Shown here: positions 52,664 to 63,071 of the stretch, piece after piece
Position numbering within the stretch: the stretch's first letter is position 1
How the letters are laid out: each line of letters begins with the position of its first letter
Assembly (NCBI RefSeq): GCF_028010285.1
Contig: NZ_CP116304.1
Span: 1,690,501 to 1,754,500 of the forward strand
Reading direction: 5' to 3'
From: Pseudomonas sp. Q1-7
GTDB lineage: Bacteria > Pseudomonadota > Gammaproteobacteria > Pseudomonadales > Pseudomonadaceae
Length of the DNA stretch: 64,000 bases
Position numbers and translations under genes: made by a program
The notes under the pieces: model-generated
The model's database searches: none
Seen by the model: the letters and a program-made list of their open reading frames with translations, nothing else
What the model was told of the DNA's origin: nothing

Positions 52664-52845
52664 TCAGGGTCACCATTTTAAAGAGACGGTGCTTGCTTAC
52701 TCTGACGCGACGAATGCACATGAAATGTGCAGCCCGGATGCCTGTAGATCAAGCGACTAATATTCTGCGCAGCAAGGCCACTGGCCCTGCTGCGTCATGC
52801 TGTGCAGATGAAAAGACAATCTGCAGGAAGCTTGCTTGGAGGGGA

Positions 52846-52872
52846 GAACTTTTGCGCAACGCCCGAGTCTAT
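52846..52872 (+). promoter_or_regulatory. proximal AlgU (sigma-E type) promoter of algU
   Basis: GAACTT (52846) and TCTAT (52868), also with a 16-base spacer, lie 60 bases before the algU start. With the distal site this gives an autoregulated operon. The rest of the 381-base nadB-algU gap shows no gene. Confidence 0.75.
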
Positions 52873-52931
52873 TTTGGCAAGCCGATCCACTGGCTGGCGC
52901 AACACCCCTTCGAGATCGACGAGGAGTGTTC

Positions 52932-53513
52932 ATGCTAACCCAGGAACAGGATCAGCAACTGGTCGAACGGGTGCAGCGGGGCGACAAGCGGGCTTTCGAT
53001 CTGCTGGTGTTGAAATACCAGCACAAGATTCTGGGGCTGATCGTGCGTTTCGTGCATGACGCCCAGGAAGCCCAGGACGTCGCTCAGGAAGCCTTCATCA
53101 AGGCTTACCGCGCGCTCGGAAACTTTCGCGGCGACAGTGCGTTTTATACGTGGCTGTACCGTATCGCCATCAACACGGCGAAGAACCATCTGGTGGCGCG
53201 TGGCAGACGCCCGCCGGACAGCGATGTAAGTGCTGAGGACGCCGAGTTCTACGACGGCGACCACGCCCTCAAGGATATCGAGTCGCCGGAGCGAGCGCTG
53301 CTCCGCGATGAGATCGAGGCCACAGTGCACCGGAGCATCCAGCAATTGCCTGAAGATCTGCGCACGGCGTTGACCCTGCGCGAGTTCGATGGCCTGAGTT
53401 ACGAAGACATTGCCAGCGTTATGCAATGTCCGGTCGGTACTGTGCGATCCCGCATCTTCAGAGCGCGGGAAGCCATCGATAAAGCCTTGCAACCTCTGTT
53501 GCATGGAACCTGA
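52932..53513 (+). CDS. algU: extracytoplasmic stress sigma factor AlgU (RpoE)
   Basis: The 193-residue ECF sigma factor has region 2 (FDLLVLKYQHKILGLIVRFV; DVAQEAFIKAYRAL) and region 4 (LPEDLRTALTLREFDGLSYEDIA). It controls envelope-stress and, in many strains, exopolysaccharide genes. The start at 52932 gives exactly the AlgU length. The frame upstream covers the promoter. It is followed by mucA after 31 bases. Confidence 0.97.
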   Translation: MLTQEQDQQLVERVQRGDKRAFDLLVLKYQHKILGLIVRFVHDAQEAQDVAQEAFIKAYRALGNFRGDSAFYTWLYRIAINTAKNHLVARGRRPPDSDVSAEDAEFYDGDHALKDIESPERALLRDEIEATVHRSIQQLPEDLRTALTLREFDGLSYEDIASVMQCPVGTVRSRIFRAREAIDKALQPLLHGT

Positions 53514-53544
53514 GACAGCGGCGACAGCCAAGAGAGGAACCGCC

Positions 53545-54132
53545 ATGAGTCGTGAAGCTTTGCAGGAATCGCTGTCCGCGGTGATGGATAACGAGGCGGA
53601 CGAACTGGAGCTGCGTCGAGTGCTCGCCGCCAGCGAAGATCAAGAGTTGCGAGCTACCTGGTCGCGTTACCAGATCGCCCGGGCCGTGATGCACAAGGAG
53701 TTGCTGGAGCCGCGCCTGGACATCGCCGCCGCGGTATCGGCCGCCCTGGCCGAGGAGGCGGTGCCGCCGACCAAGGTGGCGCGCGGCCCCTGGCGCAGCC
53801 TGGGGCGTCTGGCGGTCGCAGCGTCCGTGACAGTGGCCGTGCTGGCCGGCGTACGCCTGTACAACCAGGACGAGGTCGCAGGTACCCAGCAACTGGCGCA
53901 GCAGGGCAGTCAACCCACCATGGTCATGCCGCAGGCCCAGCAAGGCGCGGTGCTGGCTGGCTATAGTGAAGAGACCCAGCAGGCGCAGCAGCCCATCGGC
54001 GTGAACCAGTCGTCCGGTTGGCACGAGAAACGCTTGCCGGCATACCTGCGGCAGCATGCGCAGCAGGCCGCGATGAGCGGTAGCGACAGCGTACTGCCCT
54101 ACGCTCGCGCAGCCAGTCTGGAGAGCCGCTGA
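53545..54132 (+). CDS. mucA: anti-sigma factor MucA
   Basis: The 195-residue inner-membrane anti-sigma factor has a cytoplasmic RseA-type domain that holds AlgU (REALQESLSAVMDNEADELELRR at the start, here 53545), one membrane helix (about 90 to 108, LAVAASVTVAVLAGVRLY) and a periplasmic Gln/Ala-rich tail cleaved after stress. AGAGAGGA upstream gives the start. The reading frame is intact, so no mucA loss-of-function mutation of the mucoid type is seen. Confidence 0.96.
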   Translation: MSREALQESLSAVMDNEADELELRRVLAASEDQELRATWSRYQIARAVMHKELLEPRLDIAAAVSAALAEEAVPPTKVARGPWRSLGRLAVAASVTVAVLAGVRLYNQDEVAGTQQLAQQGSQPTMVMPQAQQGAVLAGYSEETQQAQQPIGVNQSSGWHEKRLPAYLRQHAQQAAMSGSDSVLPYARAASLESR

Positions 54133-54140
54133 GGAGGAAC

Positions 54141-55091
54141 ATGCGCGCACTTCCGGTATTCATCTTGCTGGGCGGCTGGCTGATTCAATCAGCCCACGCC
54201 GCCGACGCTCAGGACTGGCTGCAGCGCCTCGCCGATGCGGAGCAGCGTCAGAGTTTCCAGGGAGTCTTCGTCTACGAACGAAATGGGAGTTTCTCCACGC
54301 ACGAAGTCTGGCATCAGGTCCGGCAGGGCGGGGAAGTGCGCGAGCGTCTGTTGCAGCTCGATGGTCCGTCGCAAGAAGTGGTGCGCATCAACGGCCGCAC
54401 ACAATGTGTGAGTGGCGCCCTATCCGGCCAGATGTCCGATAGCGAGGTATGGCCGGCTCGTGCCTTCGATGGGAAACAGCTTTCCGAGTGGTATGACCTG
54501 CGCCTGGCCGGCGAATCGCGCGTCGCCGGTCGAGTGGCCGTGGTCCTGACCCTGACCCCCCGTGACCAGCATCGCTACGGCTTCGAACTGCACCTGGACC
54601 GTGACACCGGCCTGCCGCTGAAGTCGCTGCTCCTGAGCGACAAGGGGCAGTTGCTGGAGCGCTTCCAGTTCACCCAGATCGATACCTCCGCTGCGCCGGC
54701 CGATGCCGATCTGCAGCCCGGTCCAGCCTGCAAGGCGGTGCGGGTCGGCGAGGCGCAGGCCGACAAGCCGGCCCGGTGGCGCTCCGAATGGTTGCCGCCG
54801 GGCTTTAGCCTCACCGGCGCCCAGCAGCGCCGTAGCCCGGCTTCTTCCGATTCGGTGTCCAGTCTGCTTTACAGTGACGGCCTGGCGCGCTTTTCGGTGT
54901 TCCTCGAGCCGCTGCACGGTGCCGTTGTCGAGGATGCGCGCAGCCAACTGGGGCCGACGGTCATGGTGTCCAAGCGGGTCAGCACGGCGGATGGCGACGT
55001 GATGGTGACCGTGGTCGGTGAAATTCCCCTGGGAACGGCCGAGCGGGTTGCCCTGTCCATGCGGGCAGCGGAGGCTTCAGCGACACAATGA
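54141..55091 (+). CDS. mucB: periplasmic regulator MucB (RseB)
   Basis: The 316-residue periplasmic protein has a signal peptide (ends IQSAHAADAQ) and the two-domain RseB fold (FQGVFVYERNGSF; RYGFELHLDRDTGLPLKS). It binds the periplasmic part of MucA and protects it from proteolysis until stress signals arrive. The gene lies eight bases after mucA. It is followed by a terminator and then mucD; mucC is absent. Confidence 0.95.
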   Translation: MRALPVFILLGGWLIQSAHAADAQDWLQRLADAEQRQSFQGVFVYERNGSFSTHEVWHQVRQGGEVRERLLQLDGPSQEVVRINGRTQCVSGALSGQMSDSEVWPARAFDGKQLSEWYDLRLAGESRVAGRVAVVLTLTPRDQHRYGFELHLDRDTGLPLKSLLLSDKGQLLERFQFTQIDTSAAPADADLQPGPACKAVRVGEAQADKPARWRSEWLPPGFSLTGAQQRRSPASSDSVSSLLYSDGLARFSVFLEPLHGAVVEDARSQLGPTVMVSKRVSTADGDVMVTVVGEIPLGTAERVALSMRAAEASATQ

Positions 55092-55169
55092 TCCCTGCTG
55101 GAGGATCCGCCGCCATCTTGCGAGGCGGGAGCATGGGCTCCCGGCTTGTCTTTTTCACGATGTTCCACC

Positions 55170-55195
55170 GAGCCTGGGGCTGACGCCCCGGGCTC
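55170..55195 (+). terminator. strong hairpin terminator between mucB and mucD
   Basis: GAGCC-T-GGGGC and GCCCC-G-GGCTC pair almost completely (one T-G wobble), with a four-base loop, followed by GTTTTGCTTT. It would separate algU-mucAB from mucD, at least partly. Confidence 0.85.
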
Positions 55196-55277
55196 GTTTT
55201 GCTTTCATGTTGCTGTTTTGTTCACCGGACCGGGCGGTCCGGTGAGTCCATACCACTCGTTATGCGACGGGAGCTGT

Positions 55278-56708
55278 ATGTCGATGCTTAACCTAAAATC
55301 CTGCATGACCGCCGTGGCCGCATTGCTGCTGCTCGGTCAAACCCTAGTGGCCCGCGCCGAGCTGCCGGACTTCACGCCTCTGGTCGAAGAGGCGTCTCCG
55401 GCGGTGGTCAACATCAGTACCCGGCAGAAGGTGCCCCAGCGTGGTGCGGGCGGACCCCAAGTGATGCCCGACCTGGAAGGGCTGCCGCCCATGCTGCGCG
55501 AGTTCTTCGAACGCAACATGCCGCAGATGCCGCGCAATCCCCAGGGAGGGCGCCAGCGCGAGGCGCAGTCCCTGGGTTCCGGCTTCATCATCTCCAAGGA
55601 CGGCTATGTCCTGACCAACAACCACGTGGTGGCCGATGCCGATGAGATCATCGTGCGGCTGTCGGACCGCAGCGAGCTGGAAGCCAAGCTGATCGGCGCC
55701 GACCCGCGTACCGACGTGGCGCTGTTGAAGGTCGAGGGCAAGAACCTGCCGATCGTCAAGATCGGCAAGTCCGACGAACTCAAGGTGGGCAGTTGGGTGC
55801 TGGCCATCGGCTCGCCTTTCGGCTTCGATCACTCGGTCACCGCGGGCATCGTGAGTGCCAAGGGTCGCAGCCTGCCGAACGAGAACTATGTGCCTTTCAT
55901 CCAGACCGACGTGGCCATCAACCCGGGTAATTCCGGCGGCCCGCTGTTCAATCTGGATGGCGAGGTGGTCGGCATCAATTCGCAGATATTCACCCGATCC
56001 GGCGGCTTCATGGGGCTGTCCTTCGCCATCCCGATCGACGTGGCCATGGGCGTGGCGGACCAGCTCAAGTCCGAAGGCAAGGTCAGTCGTGGCTGGCTGG
56101 GCGTGGTGATTCAGGAAGTGAATAAGGACCTGGCCGAGTCCTTCGGCCTGGACAAGCCGGCCGGCGCCCTGGTGGCCCAAGTCCAGGAGGGTGGCCCGGC
56201 AGCCAAGGGCGGTCTGCAAGTGGGTGACGTCATCCTCAGCATGAACGATCAGCCGATCGTGGTTTCCGCCGACCTTCCGCATCTGGTGGGCAACCTCAAG
56301 CCGGGCAGCAAGATCAGTCTCGACGTGGTGCGCGGCGGCAGCCGCAAGACCCTCGACATGGCTATCGGCGCCCTGCCGGAAGACGGTGACGAGATGGCCG
56401 CGGCCACCGGCGACGGGGTCGAACGCAGCAGCAATCGCCTCGGCGTGAGCGTGGTCGAACTGACCAGCGAGCAGAAGAAGGCCTTGGATATCCAGGGTGG
56501 CGTGGTGATCAAGGAGGTGCAGGACGGTCCTGCCGCCATGATGGGCCTGCGTCCGGGTGATGTGATCACCCATCTGAATAACCAGGCCATCGCCTCGGCC
56601 AAGGCTTTCACGCAGATCGCCAAGGAGCTGCCGAAGAACCGTTCGGTGTCCATGCGCGTGCTGCGCCAGGGCCGTGCCAGCTTCATTACCTTCAAGCTGG
56701 CTGAATAA
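55278..56708 (+). CDS. mucD: periplasmic serine protease MucD (DegP-like)
   Basis: The 476-residue HtrA/DegP protein has a signal peptide (ends VARAELPDF), the trypsin-like triad (His in NNHVVADADE, Asp in RTDVALLKVE, Ser in NPGNSGGPLF) and two PDZ domains. It removes misfolded proteins and limits AlgU activation. The ATG at 55278 with GGGAG upstream starts a normal signal peptide; further in-frame sequence upstream covers the terminator. The length fits MucD (about 474). Confidence 0.95.
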   Translation: MSMLNLKSCMTAVAALLLLGQTLVARAELPDFTPLVEEASPAVVNISTRQKVPQRGAGGPQVMPDLEGLPPMLREFFERNMPQMPRNPQGGRQREAQSLGSGFIISKDGYVLTNNHVVADADEIIVRLSDRSELEAKLIGADPRTDVALLKVEGKNLPIVKIGKSDELKVGSWVLAIGSPFGFDHSVTAGIVSAKGRSLPNENYVPFIQTDVAINPGNSGGPLFNLDGEVVGINSQIFTRSGGFMGLSFAIPIDVAMGVADQLKSEGKVSRGWLGVVIQEVNKDLAESFGLDKPAGALVAQVQEGGPAAKGGLQVGDVILSMNDQPIVVSADLPHLVGNLKPGSKISLDVVRGGSRKTLDMAIGALPEDGDEMAAATGDGVERSSNRLGVSVVELTSEQKKALDIQGGVVIKEVQDGPAAMMGLRPGDVITHLNNQAIASAKAFTQIAKELPKNRSVSMRVLRQGRASFITFKLAE

Positions 56709-56723
56709 GACGGTAGTGGTATG

Positions 56724-56750
56724 AAAAGGCGGCCCCGGGGCCGCCTTTTT
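56724..56750 (+). terminator. intrinsic terminator after mucD
   Basis: GGCGGCCCC pairs with GGGGCCGCC and is followed by TTTTT. A strong terminator 16 bases after the mucD stop. Confidence 0.92.
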
Positions 56751-56821
56751 CGTTTTCGTCTTCCGCCGCATGGGCGTGACGGGCTGGCCGCCGATCAGGT
56801 AAACTCCCCCGCTATTTTTCG

Positions 56822-56846
56822 GCGAGCAGCCTGCTCGCGGCTTTTT
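56822..56846 (+). terminator. attenuator-like hairpin in the lepA leader
   Basis: GCGAGC-AGCCT-GCTCGC followed by GGCTTTTT lies about 14 bases before the lepA GTG. A TAAACT -10-like box at 56801 to 56806 precedes it, so the hairpin would be part of the transcript. Confidence 0.5.
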
Positions 56847-56859
56847 CGAGTGTCCATCC

Positions 56860-58659
56860 GTGAGTGACCTGAGTCATATCCGCAATTTCTCCATCATCGC
56901 CCACATCGACCACGGCAAGTCGACCCTGGCGGACCGCTTCATCCAGATGTGCGGCGGTCTGTCCGACCGCGAGATGGAGGCCCAGGTGCTGGACTCCATG
57001 GACCTGGAACGCGAGCGCGGCATCACCATCAAAGCCCATAGCGTCACCCTGCACTACAAGGCGCAGGATGGTAAGACCTATCAGCTGAACTTCATCGATA
57101 CCCCCGGACACGTGGACTTCACCTACGAGGTGAGCCGCTCCCTGGCTGCCTGCGAAGGCGCGCTGCTGGTGGTGGACGCCGGTCAGGGCGTGGAAGCCCA
57201 GTCCGTAGCCAACTGTTACACCGCCATCGAGCAAGGCCTGGAGGTCATGCCGGTGCTGAACAAGATGGACCTGCCCCAGGCCGAGCCGGAGCGGGTCAAG
57301 GAAGAGATCGAGCACATCATCGGCATCGATGCCACCGACGCCGTGCCCTGCAGTGCCAAGAGCGGCATGGGCGTGATCGACGTGCTGGAGCGCCTGGTGG
57401 AGGTGATCCCGGCGCCGGAAGGCGAGATTGACGCTCCGCTGCAGGCCCTGATCATCGACTCCTGGTTCGACAACTACCTGGGCGTGGTCTCGCTGGTGCG
57501 GGTCAAGCACGGCCGGGTGAAGAAGGGCGACAAGATCCTGGTGAAGTCCACCGGTAAGGTCCATCAGGTGGACAGCGTCGGTGTATTCACCCCGAAGCAC
57601 ACCGAGATGCCTGATCTCAAGGCGGGCGAAGTGGGCTTCATCATTGCCGGTATCAAGGACATTCATGGCGCTCCGGTGGGAGACACCCTGACCCTGTCCA
57701 ATACCCCTGATGTGGACGTTCTGCCGGGTTTCCAGCGCATCAAGCCGCAGGTTTACGCCGGTCTGTTCCCTGTCAGCTCCGACGACTTCGAGGACTTTCG
57801 CGAAGCGCTGCAGAAGCTGACCCTGAACGACGCCGCCCTGCAGTACGAGCCGGAAAGCTCCGAGGCCCTGGGCTTTGGCTTCCGCATCGGCTTCCTCGGC
57901 ATGTTGCACATGGAGATCATCCAGGAGCGCCTGGAGCGCGAATACGACCTGGACCTGATCACCACCGCGCCGACCGTAGTGTTCGAGATCGTGCAGAAGA
58001 ACGGCGACATCATCTACGTCGACAACCCGTCCAAACTGCCCGACCTCGCTTCCATCGCCGAGATGCGCGAGCCCATCGTGCGCGCCAACATCCTGGTGCC
58101 CCAGGAGCACCTCGGCAACGTCATCACCCTGTGCATCGAGAAGCGCGGTGTCCAGCGCGACATGCAGTTCCTCAGTTCCCAGGTCCAGGTTTGCTACGAC
58201 CTGCCGATGAACGAGGTGGTGCTGGACTTCTTCGACCGCCTGAAGTCGGTAAGTCGTGGTTATGCGTCGCTGGACTACAGCTTCGATCGCTTCGAACCGG
58301 CTAATCTGGTCAAGCTGGACGTGCTGATCAACGGCGAGAAGGTCGATGCCCTGGCACTCATCGTGCATCGCGACCAGGCCCACTACAAAGGCCGCGCGCT
58401 GACCGAGAAGATGAAGGAACTGATCCCACGGCAGATGTTCGACGTGGCGATCCAGGCGGCGATCGGTGGACAGATCGTTGCGCGAACTACTGTAAAGGCG
58501 CTCAGGAAGAACGTTCTGGCCAAGTGCTACGGCGGCGACGTCAGCCGTAAGAAGAAGCTGCTGGAGAAGCAGAAGGCCGGTAAGAAACGGATGAAGCAGG
58601 TTGGCAGCGTGGAAATCCCGCAGGAAGCCTTCCTCGCTGTGCTCAAAGTGGATAGCTAG
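56860..58659 (+). CDS. lepA: elongation factor 4 (LepA)
   Basis: The 599-residue translational GTPase back-translocates or stabilises stalled ribosomes. Its G motifs [17 protein letters not shown] and NKMDLP are intact, and the unique C-terminal domain ([20 protein letters not shown]...[10 protein letters not shown]) is complete. It begins with GTG at 56860 without a clear ribosome site, but [12 protein letters not shown] is the conserved N-terminus. Co-transcription with lepB (six bases apart) is likely. Confidence 0.96.
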   Translation: MSDLSHIRNFSIIAHIDHGKSTLADRFIQMCGGLSDREMEAQVLDSMDLERERGITIKAHSVTLHYKAQDGKTYQLNFIDTPGHVDFTYEVSRSLAACEGALLVVDAGQGVEAQSVANCYTAIEQGLEVMPVLNKMDLPQAEPERVKEEIEHIIGIDATDAVPCSAKSGMGVIDVLERLVEVIPAPEGEIDAPLQALIIDSWFDNYLGVVSLVRVKHGRVKKGDKILVKSTGKVHQVDSVGVFTPKHTEMPDLKAGEVGFIIAGIKDIHGAPVGDTLTLSNTPDVDVLPGFQRIKPQVYAGLFPVSSDDFEDFREALQKLTLNDAALQYEPESSEALGFGFRIGFLGMLHMEIIQERLEREYDLDLITTAPTVVFEIVQKNGDIIYVDNPSKLPDLASIAEMREPIVRANILVPQEHLGNVITLCIEKRGVQRDMQFLSSQVQVCYDLPMNEVVLDFFDRLKSVSRGYASLDYSFDRFEPANLVKLDVLINGEKVDALALIVHRDQAHYKGRALTEKMKELIPRQMFDVAIQAAIGGQIVARTTVKALRKNVLAKCYGGDVSRKKKLLEKQKAGKKRMKQVGSVEIPQEAFLAVLKVDS

Positions 58660-58664
58660 GGTCT

Positions 58665-59519
58665 ATGTCGATCAATTTCCCGCTGTTGTTGGTTATCGCC
58701 GTGGCAGTCTGCGGCGTGCTTGCACTTATCGACCTGGTTCTGCTGGCGCCGCGCCGGCGCTCCGCGATTGCCGCCTATGAGGGGCAAGTCAGCGAGCCCG
58801 ACCCCGAGGTTCTCGACCGGCTGAACAAGGAGCCGCTGTTGGTGGAGTACGGGAAGTCCTTCTTCCCCGTGCTGGCCATCGTGCTGGTGCTGCGCTCCTT
58901 CCTGGTCGAGCCCTTCCAGATTCCCTCCGGCTCCATGAAGCCGACCCTGGAAGTGGGCGACTTCATCCTGGTCAACAAGTTCGCCTACGGCATCCGCCTG
59001 CCGGTGCTGGACAACAAGGTGATCGAAATCGGCGATCCGCAACGCGGCGACGTCATGGTGTTCCGCTACCCCAGCGACCCGAACATCAACTACATCAAGC
59101 GCGTGATCGGCTTGCCCGGTGACCGCGTCGCCTACAGCAGCGACAAGCGCCTGACCATCAATGGCCAGCCGGTCGCCGAGAAGCTGATCGGTGAAGAGCC
59201 GGGCACCCTGGGGAGCGCCAATCTCTATCACGAGAAGCTGGGCGAGGCCGAGCATCTGATCCGCAAGGAAATGAAGCGCTATCGCATGGAGCCAGGCCGC
59301 GAGTGGGTGGTGCCCCAAGGGCATTACTTCATGATGGGCGACAACCGGGACAACTCCAACGACAGCCGCTACTGGAACGATCCCCGAATTCCGAAGGACC
59401 TGCTCGGCATGGTTCCGGACCGGAATATCGTCGGCAAGGCGTTCGCCGTGTGGATGAGCTGGCCCGATCCCAAACTGCGCAACCTGCCGAACTTCTCCCG
59501 AGTGGGCCTGATTCACTGA
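58665..59519 (+). CDS. lepB: signal peptidase I
   Basis: The 284-residue inner-membrane protease has two N-terminal membrane segments, the Ser of PSGSMKPTL (about residue 90) and the Lys of YIKRVIGLPGD (about 146). It ends with the family box GDNRDNSNDSRYW. It cleaves signal peptides, including those of the proteins above. It follows lepA directly. Confidence 0.96.
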   Translation: MSINFPLLLVIAVAVCGVLALIDLVLLAPRRRSAIAAYEGQVSEPDPEVLDRLNKEPLLVEYGKSFFPVLAIVLVLRSFLVEPFQIPSGSMKPTLEVGDFILVNKFAYGIRLPVLDNKVIEIGDPQRGDVMVFRYPSDPNINYIKRVIGLPGDRVAYSSDKRLTINGQPVAEKLIGEEPGTLGSANLYHEKLGEAEHLIRKEMKRYRMEPGREWVVPQGHYFMMGDNRDNSNDSRYWNDPRIPKDLLGMVPDRNIVGKAFAVWMSWPDPKLRNLPNFSRVGLIH

Positions 59520-59634
59520 CGGTCCGCTCGCCATTGCGGTTTTGCGGCGCTGTTCATGACAGCGCCGCAGTCGCTATATAGTCTTGCTTGCGGGCCAACC
59601 GGCCTCCATAAAAACACAGACATTGAGGTCGATC

Positions 59635-60012
59635 ATGACGTTCGCGCGTAAGCAGAAGGGTATGTCGGTTCTGGGTTGGCTGCTGGTTCTGGCCGTAGTG
59701 GCTTTCCTCGCCAGCACCGCCTTCAAGATCATCCCGCATTACCTCGACTTCTTCTCCCTGGAGAAGATCATCACGTCGATGGAAACCGAGAAGGCCCTGG
59801 AAATCCGGAGCATTCCCGACTTCTATAGCCATGTCTCCAAGGGCATGCAGGTCAACGGCATTCGTGACCTGGACCTGGAAAAGGCGTTGACGGTGACCCT
59901 GCAGAACGACCAGTTCGAGGCGCACCTCAAGTATGAAAAACGCGAGCCGCTGGTCGAGAACCTCGATCTGGTGGTGCGCTTCGACAAAGAATTCCGTGTG
60001 CGAACCCAGTGA
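59635..60012 (+). CDS. DUF4845 membrane protein
   Basis: The 125-residue protein has one hydrophobic helix near the N-terminus ([23 protein letters not shown]) and a small soluble domain. It is the DUF4845 protein found between lepB and rnc in many pseudomonads. No function is established. ATG 59635 was chosen over the open frame upstream. The stop overlaps the rnc GTG. Confidence 0.85.
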   Translation: MTFARKQKGMSVLGWLLVLAVVAFLASTAFKIIPHYLDFFSLEKIITSMETEKALEIRSIPDFYSHVSKGMQVNGIRDLDLEKALTVTLQNDQFEAHLKYEKREPLVENLDLVVRFDKEFRVRTQ

Positions 60013-60698
60013 GCGTATCCCTCAGCCGTCTCGAGCGTAAGCTCGGCTATACCTTCAAGGAACAGAGTCTGATGACTCTGGCCCTGACTCACCGCAGTTA
60101 CGCGGGGCGCAATAACGAGCGCCTCGAGTTTCTCGGCGATGCCATTCTCAATTTCGTCGCCGGCGAGGCCCTGTTCGAACGCTTTCCCCAGGCTCGCGAA
60201 GGGCAGCTGTCACGGCTGCGAGCGCGCCTGGTGAAGGGTGAAACCCTGGCGCTGCTGGCTCGCGGTTTCGAGTTGGGTGAGTACTTGCGCCTCGGCTCGG
60301 GTGAGCTGAAGAGCGGCGGATTCCGCCGCGAATCGATCCTCGCCGATGCACTGGAAGCGCTGATCGGCGCGATCTACCTGGATTCCGGGATGGAGGCCGC
60401 GCGCGAGCGCGTCCTCGCCTGGCTGGCCAACGAGCTTGACGGCCTGACCCTGGTGGATACCAACAAGGATCCCAAGACCCGCCTGCAGGAGTTCCTGCAG
60501 TCCCGGGCCTGCGAGCTGCCACGCTATGAGGTGGTGGATATCCAGGGCGAACCGCACTGCCGGACGTTTTTCGTCGAGTGCCAGGTCACCCTGCTGAATG
60601 ACAAGACCCAGGGGCAGGGCGCCAGCCGCCGCATCGCCGAGCAGGTGGCCGCCGCCGCCGCCCTGGTCGCCCTTGGTGTGGAGAATGGCAATGACTGA
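60009..60698 (+). CDS. rnc: ribonuclease III
   Basis: The 229-residue double-stranded RNA endonuclease has the catalytic [14 protein letters not shown] and [18 protein letters not shown] blocks, followed by a C-terminal dsRNA-binding domain ([13 protein letters not shown]...[12 protein letters not shown]). It processes rRNA and regulatory RNAs. GTG 60009 overlaps the preceding stop. era starts within its last eight bases. Confidence 0.96.
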   Translation: MSVSLSRLERKLGYTFKEQSLMTLALTHRSYAGRNNERLEFLGDAILNFVAGEALFERFPQAREGQLSRLRARLVKGETLALLARGFELGEYLRLGSGELKSGGFRRESILADALEALIGAIYLDSGMEAARERVLAWLANELDGLTLVDTNKDPKTRLQEFLQSRACELPRYEVVDIQGEPHCRTFFVECQVTLLNDKTQGQGASRRIAEQVAAAAALVALGVENGND

Positions 60699-61593
60699 TA
60701 TCGATACCCCCCGTTGTGGCTACGTCGCCATCGTCGGCCGTCCCAATGTGGGCAAGTCGACGCTGCTCAACCACATCCTCGGGCAGAAGCTGGCAATCAC
60801 CTCGCGCAAGCCGCAGACCACTCGCCACAACATGCTGGGCATCAAGACCGAGGGCGGTGTGCAGGCGATCTACGTCGACACCCCCGGCCTGCACAAGAAG
60901 AGCGACAAGGCGCTGAACCGCTACATGAACCGCAGCGCTTCGGCGGCGTTGAAGGATGTGGATGTGGTGGTCTTCGTGGTGGACCGCGATCGATGGACCG
61001 AAGAAGACCAACTGGTGCTGGAGCGCGTGCAGTACGTGCAGGGACCGGTGCTGATTGCGGTGAACAAGACCGACCGCATGGACGAGAAGGGTGAGCTGAT
61101 CCCGCACCTGTCCTGGCTCCAGGAGCAGCTTCCGAACGCTGAACTGGTGCCCATTTCCGCCCTCCAGGGCCACAACCTGGACACGCTGGAGCGTCTGGTG
61201 GCCGAGCGCCTGCCGGAGGGCGATCACTTTTTCCCGGAAGACCAGATCACCGACCGCAGCAGCCGTTTTCTCGCTGCCGAACTGGTGCGCGAGAAGATCA
61301 TGCGCCAGCTGGGCGCCGAGCTGCCCTACCAGATCACCGTGGAAATCGAAGAGTTCAAGCAGGAAGGTCATGTCCTGCACATCCACGCCCTGATCCTGGT
61401 GGAGCGGGACGGCCAGAAGAAAATCATCATCGGCGACGGCGGCGAGCGCATCAAACGCATCGGCCAGGACGCCCGCAAGGACATGGAAACCATGTTCGAC
61501 TCCAAGGTCATGCTCAACCTCTGGGTGAAAGTGAAGGGCGGCTGGTCCGACGACGAGCGGGCCCTGCGTTCCCTGGGCTACAACGACCTCTGA
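60691..61593 (+). CDS. era: GTPase Era
   Basis: The 300-residue GTPase binds 16S rRNA and assists 30S assembly. [21 protein letters not shown] and NKTDRM are the G motifs, and the KH domain ([28 protein letters not shown]) is complete. The ATG at 60691 lies within the rnc end, and the longer frame to 60598 is a shadow of rnc. Confidence 0.96.
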   Translation: MTDIDTPRCGYVAIVGRPNVGKSTLLNHILGQKLAITSRKPQTTRHNMLGIKTEGGVQAIYVDTPGLHKKSDKALNRYMNRSASAALKDVDVVVFVVDRDRWTEEDQLVLERVQYVQGPVLIAVNKTDRMDEKGELIPHLSWLQEQLPNAELVPISALQGHNLDTLERLVAERLPEGDHFFPEDQITDRSSRFLAAELVREKIMRQLGAELPYQITVEIEEFKQEGHVLHIHALILVERDGQKKIIIGDGGERIKRIGQDARKDMETMFDSKVMLNLWVKVKGGWSDDERALRSLGYNDL

Positions 61594-61600
61594 GCCCCTC

Positions 61601-62299
61601 ATGATCGGCGCGGCGCTACCGGCGTTCGTTCTGCACAGCAGGGCCTATCGGGAAAGCAGCGCGCTGGTCGACTTCTTCACCCCCGAAGGCCGGCTGCGCG
61701 CGGTACTGCGCGGTGCGCGCGGCAAGGCCGGCACCCTGGCGCGGCCGTTCCTGCCGCTCGAAGCCGAGATTCGTGGCCGTGGCGAACTGAAAAACGTTGC
61801 CCGGCTGGAAAGTGCCGGTATCCCCAACCTGCTGGCGGGCGAAGCGCTGTTCAGTGGCCTGTACCTCAATGAGCTGCTGATTCGCCTGCTGCCGGCCGAA
61901 GACCCGCAGCCTGCGCTTTTCGACCACTACGCCGCCACCCTCCAGGCACTGGCCGCCAACCGTCCGCTGGAACCCCTGCTGCGCGCCTTCGAATGGCGTC
62001 TGTTGGACGAGCTGGGCTATGGTTTCGCGCTGGATCGGGATCTGGCCGGGCAGCCCATCGCCCCCGAAGGCATCTATCGCCTGTTGCCCGATGCCGGCCT
62101 GGAGCCGGTGGGTCAATTGCAGCCCGGCCTGTTCCAGGGCCGCGAACTCCTTGCCCTGGCTGATGCCGACTGGGACGCCCCGGGTGCTCTCGGCGCGGCC
62201 AAGCGCCTGATGCGTCAGGCCCTGGCACCTCACCTGGGCGGTCGGCCGCTGGTCAGCCGCGAGCTATTCATGACGATCAAGGAACCTCTCCGTGACTGA
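61601..62299 (+). CDS. recO: DNA repair protein RecO
   Basis: The 232-residue RecO protein helps load RecA with RecR at single-stranded gaps. It has the N-terminal OB-fold ([31 protein letters not shown]) and the helical C-terminal domain ([18 protein letters not shown]). The ATG follows era after seven bases, and the end overlaps pdxJ by eight bases. Confidence 0.93.
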   Translation: MIGAALPAFVLHSRAYRESSALVDFFTPEGRLRAVLRGARGKAGTLARPFLPLEAEIRGRGELKNVARLESAGIPNLLAGEALFSGLYLNELLIRLLPAEDPQPALFDHYAATLQALAANRPLEPLLRAFEWRLLDELGYGFALDRDLAGQPIAPEGIYRLLPDAGLEPVGQLQPGLFQGRELLALADADWDAPGALGAAKRLMRQALAPHLGGRPLVSRELFMTIKEPLRD

Positions 62300-63038
62300 A
62301 GCCAATCGTGTACTTCTGGGCGTCAACATCGACCACGTCGCCACCCTTCGCCAGGCCCGTGGCACCCGTTACCCGGACCCGGTGAAGGCGGCGCTGGACG
62401 CCGAAGAGGCCGGCGCCGACGGCATCACCGTGCACCTGCGTGAAGACCGCCGGCACATCCAGGAGCGCGACGTGCGCCTGCTCAAGGACGTTCTGCAGAC
62501 CCGCATGAACTTCGAGATGGGCGTCACCGAGGAGATGATGGCCTTTGCCGAGGAAATCCGCCCCGAACACGTCTGCCTGGTGCCGGAGACCCGCCAGGAA
62601 CTCACCACCGAAGGCGGCCTCGACGTCGCTGGCCAGGAAGCCCGCATCAAGGCGGCGGTGGAACGCCTGGCGAAGGTGGGCAGCGAGGTGTCCTTGTTCA
62701 TCGACGCAGACCCCGCGCAGATCGAGGCGGCCCATCGTGTCGGCGCGCCGGCCATCGAGTTGCACACCGGCCGCTATGCCGATGCGCACACGCCGGAAGA
62801 GGCCGCCCGCGAACTGCGGCGCATCGAGGACGGTGTCGCCCTGGGCCTCAGGCTCGGCCTGATCGTCAATGCCGGCCATGGCCTGCACTACCACAACGTC
62901 GAACCGGTGGCGGCCATCCCCGGCATCAACGAGCTGAACATCGGCCACGCGCTGGTGGCTCACGCCCTGTTCGTGGGCTTCAAGCAGGCGGTGGTTGAGA
63001 TGAAGCAGTTGATCGTTTCGGCGGCTGCGCCGCGCTAA
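62292..63038 (+). CDS. pdxJ: pyridoxine 5'-phosphate synthase
   Basis: The 248-residue enzyme condenses 3-amino-2-oxopropyl phosphate with deoxyxylulose phosphate to pyridoxine phosphate. [18 protein letters not shown] at the start and the conserved ELHTGRYAD and [11 protein letters not shown] are typical. GTG 62292 overlaps the recO end. It is the last gene of the rnc-era-recO-pdxJ operon. Confidence 0.95.
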   Translation: MTEANRVLLGVNIDHVATLRQARGTRYPDPVKAALDAEEAGADGITVHLREDRRHIQERDVRLLKDVLQTRMNFEMGVTEEMMAFAEEIRPEHVCLVPETRQELTTEGGLDVAGQEARIKAAVERLAKVGSEVSLFIDADPAQIEAAHRVGAPAIELHTGRYADAHTPEEAARELRRIEDGVALGLRLGLIVNAGHGLHYHNVEPVAAIPGINELNIGHALVAHALFVGFKQAVVEMKQLIVSAAAPR

Positions 63039-63071
63039 GCAACATCGAAGGGCAGGTCTTCGGCCTGCTCA

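Noticed and set aside
52730-52760. CAGCCCGGATGCCTGTAG before algU as another REP copy
   Set aside because: Only one partial arm is present and there is no inverted partner nearby.
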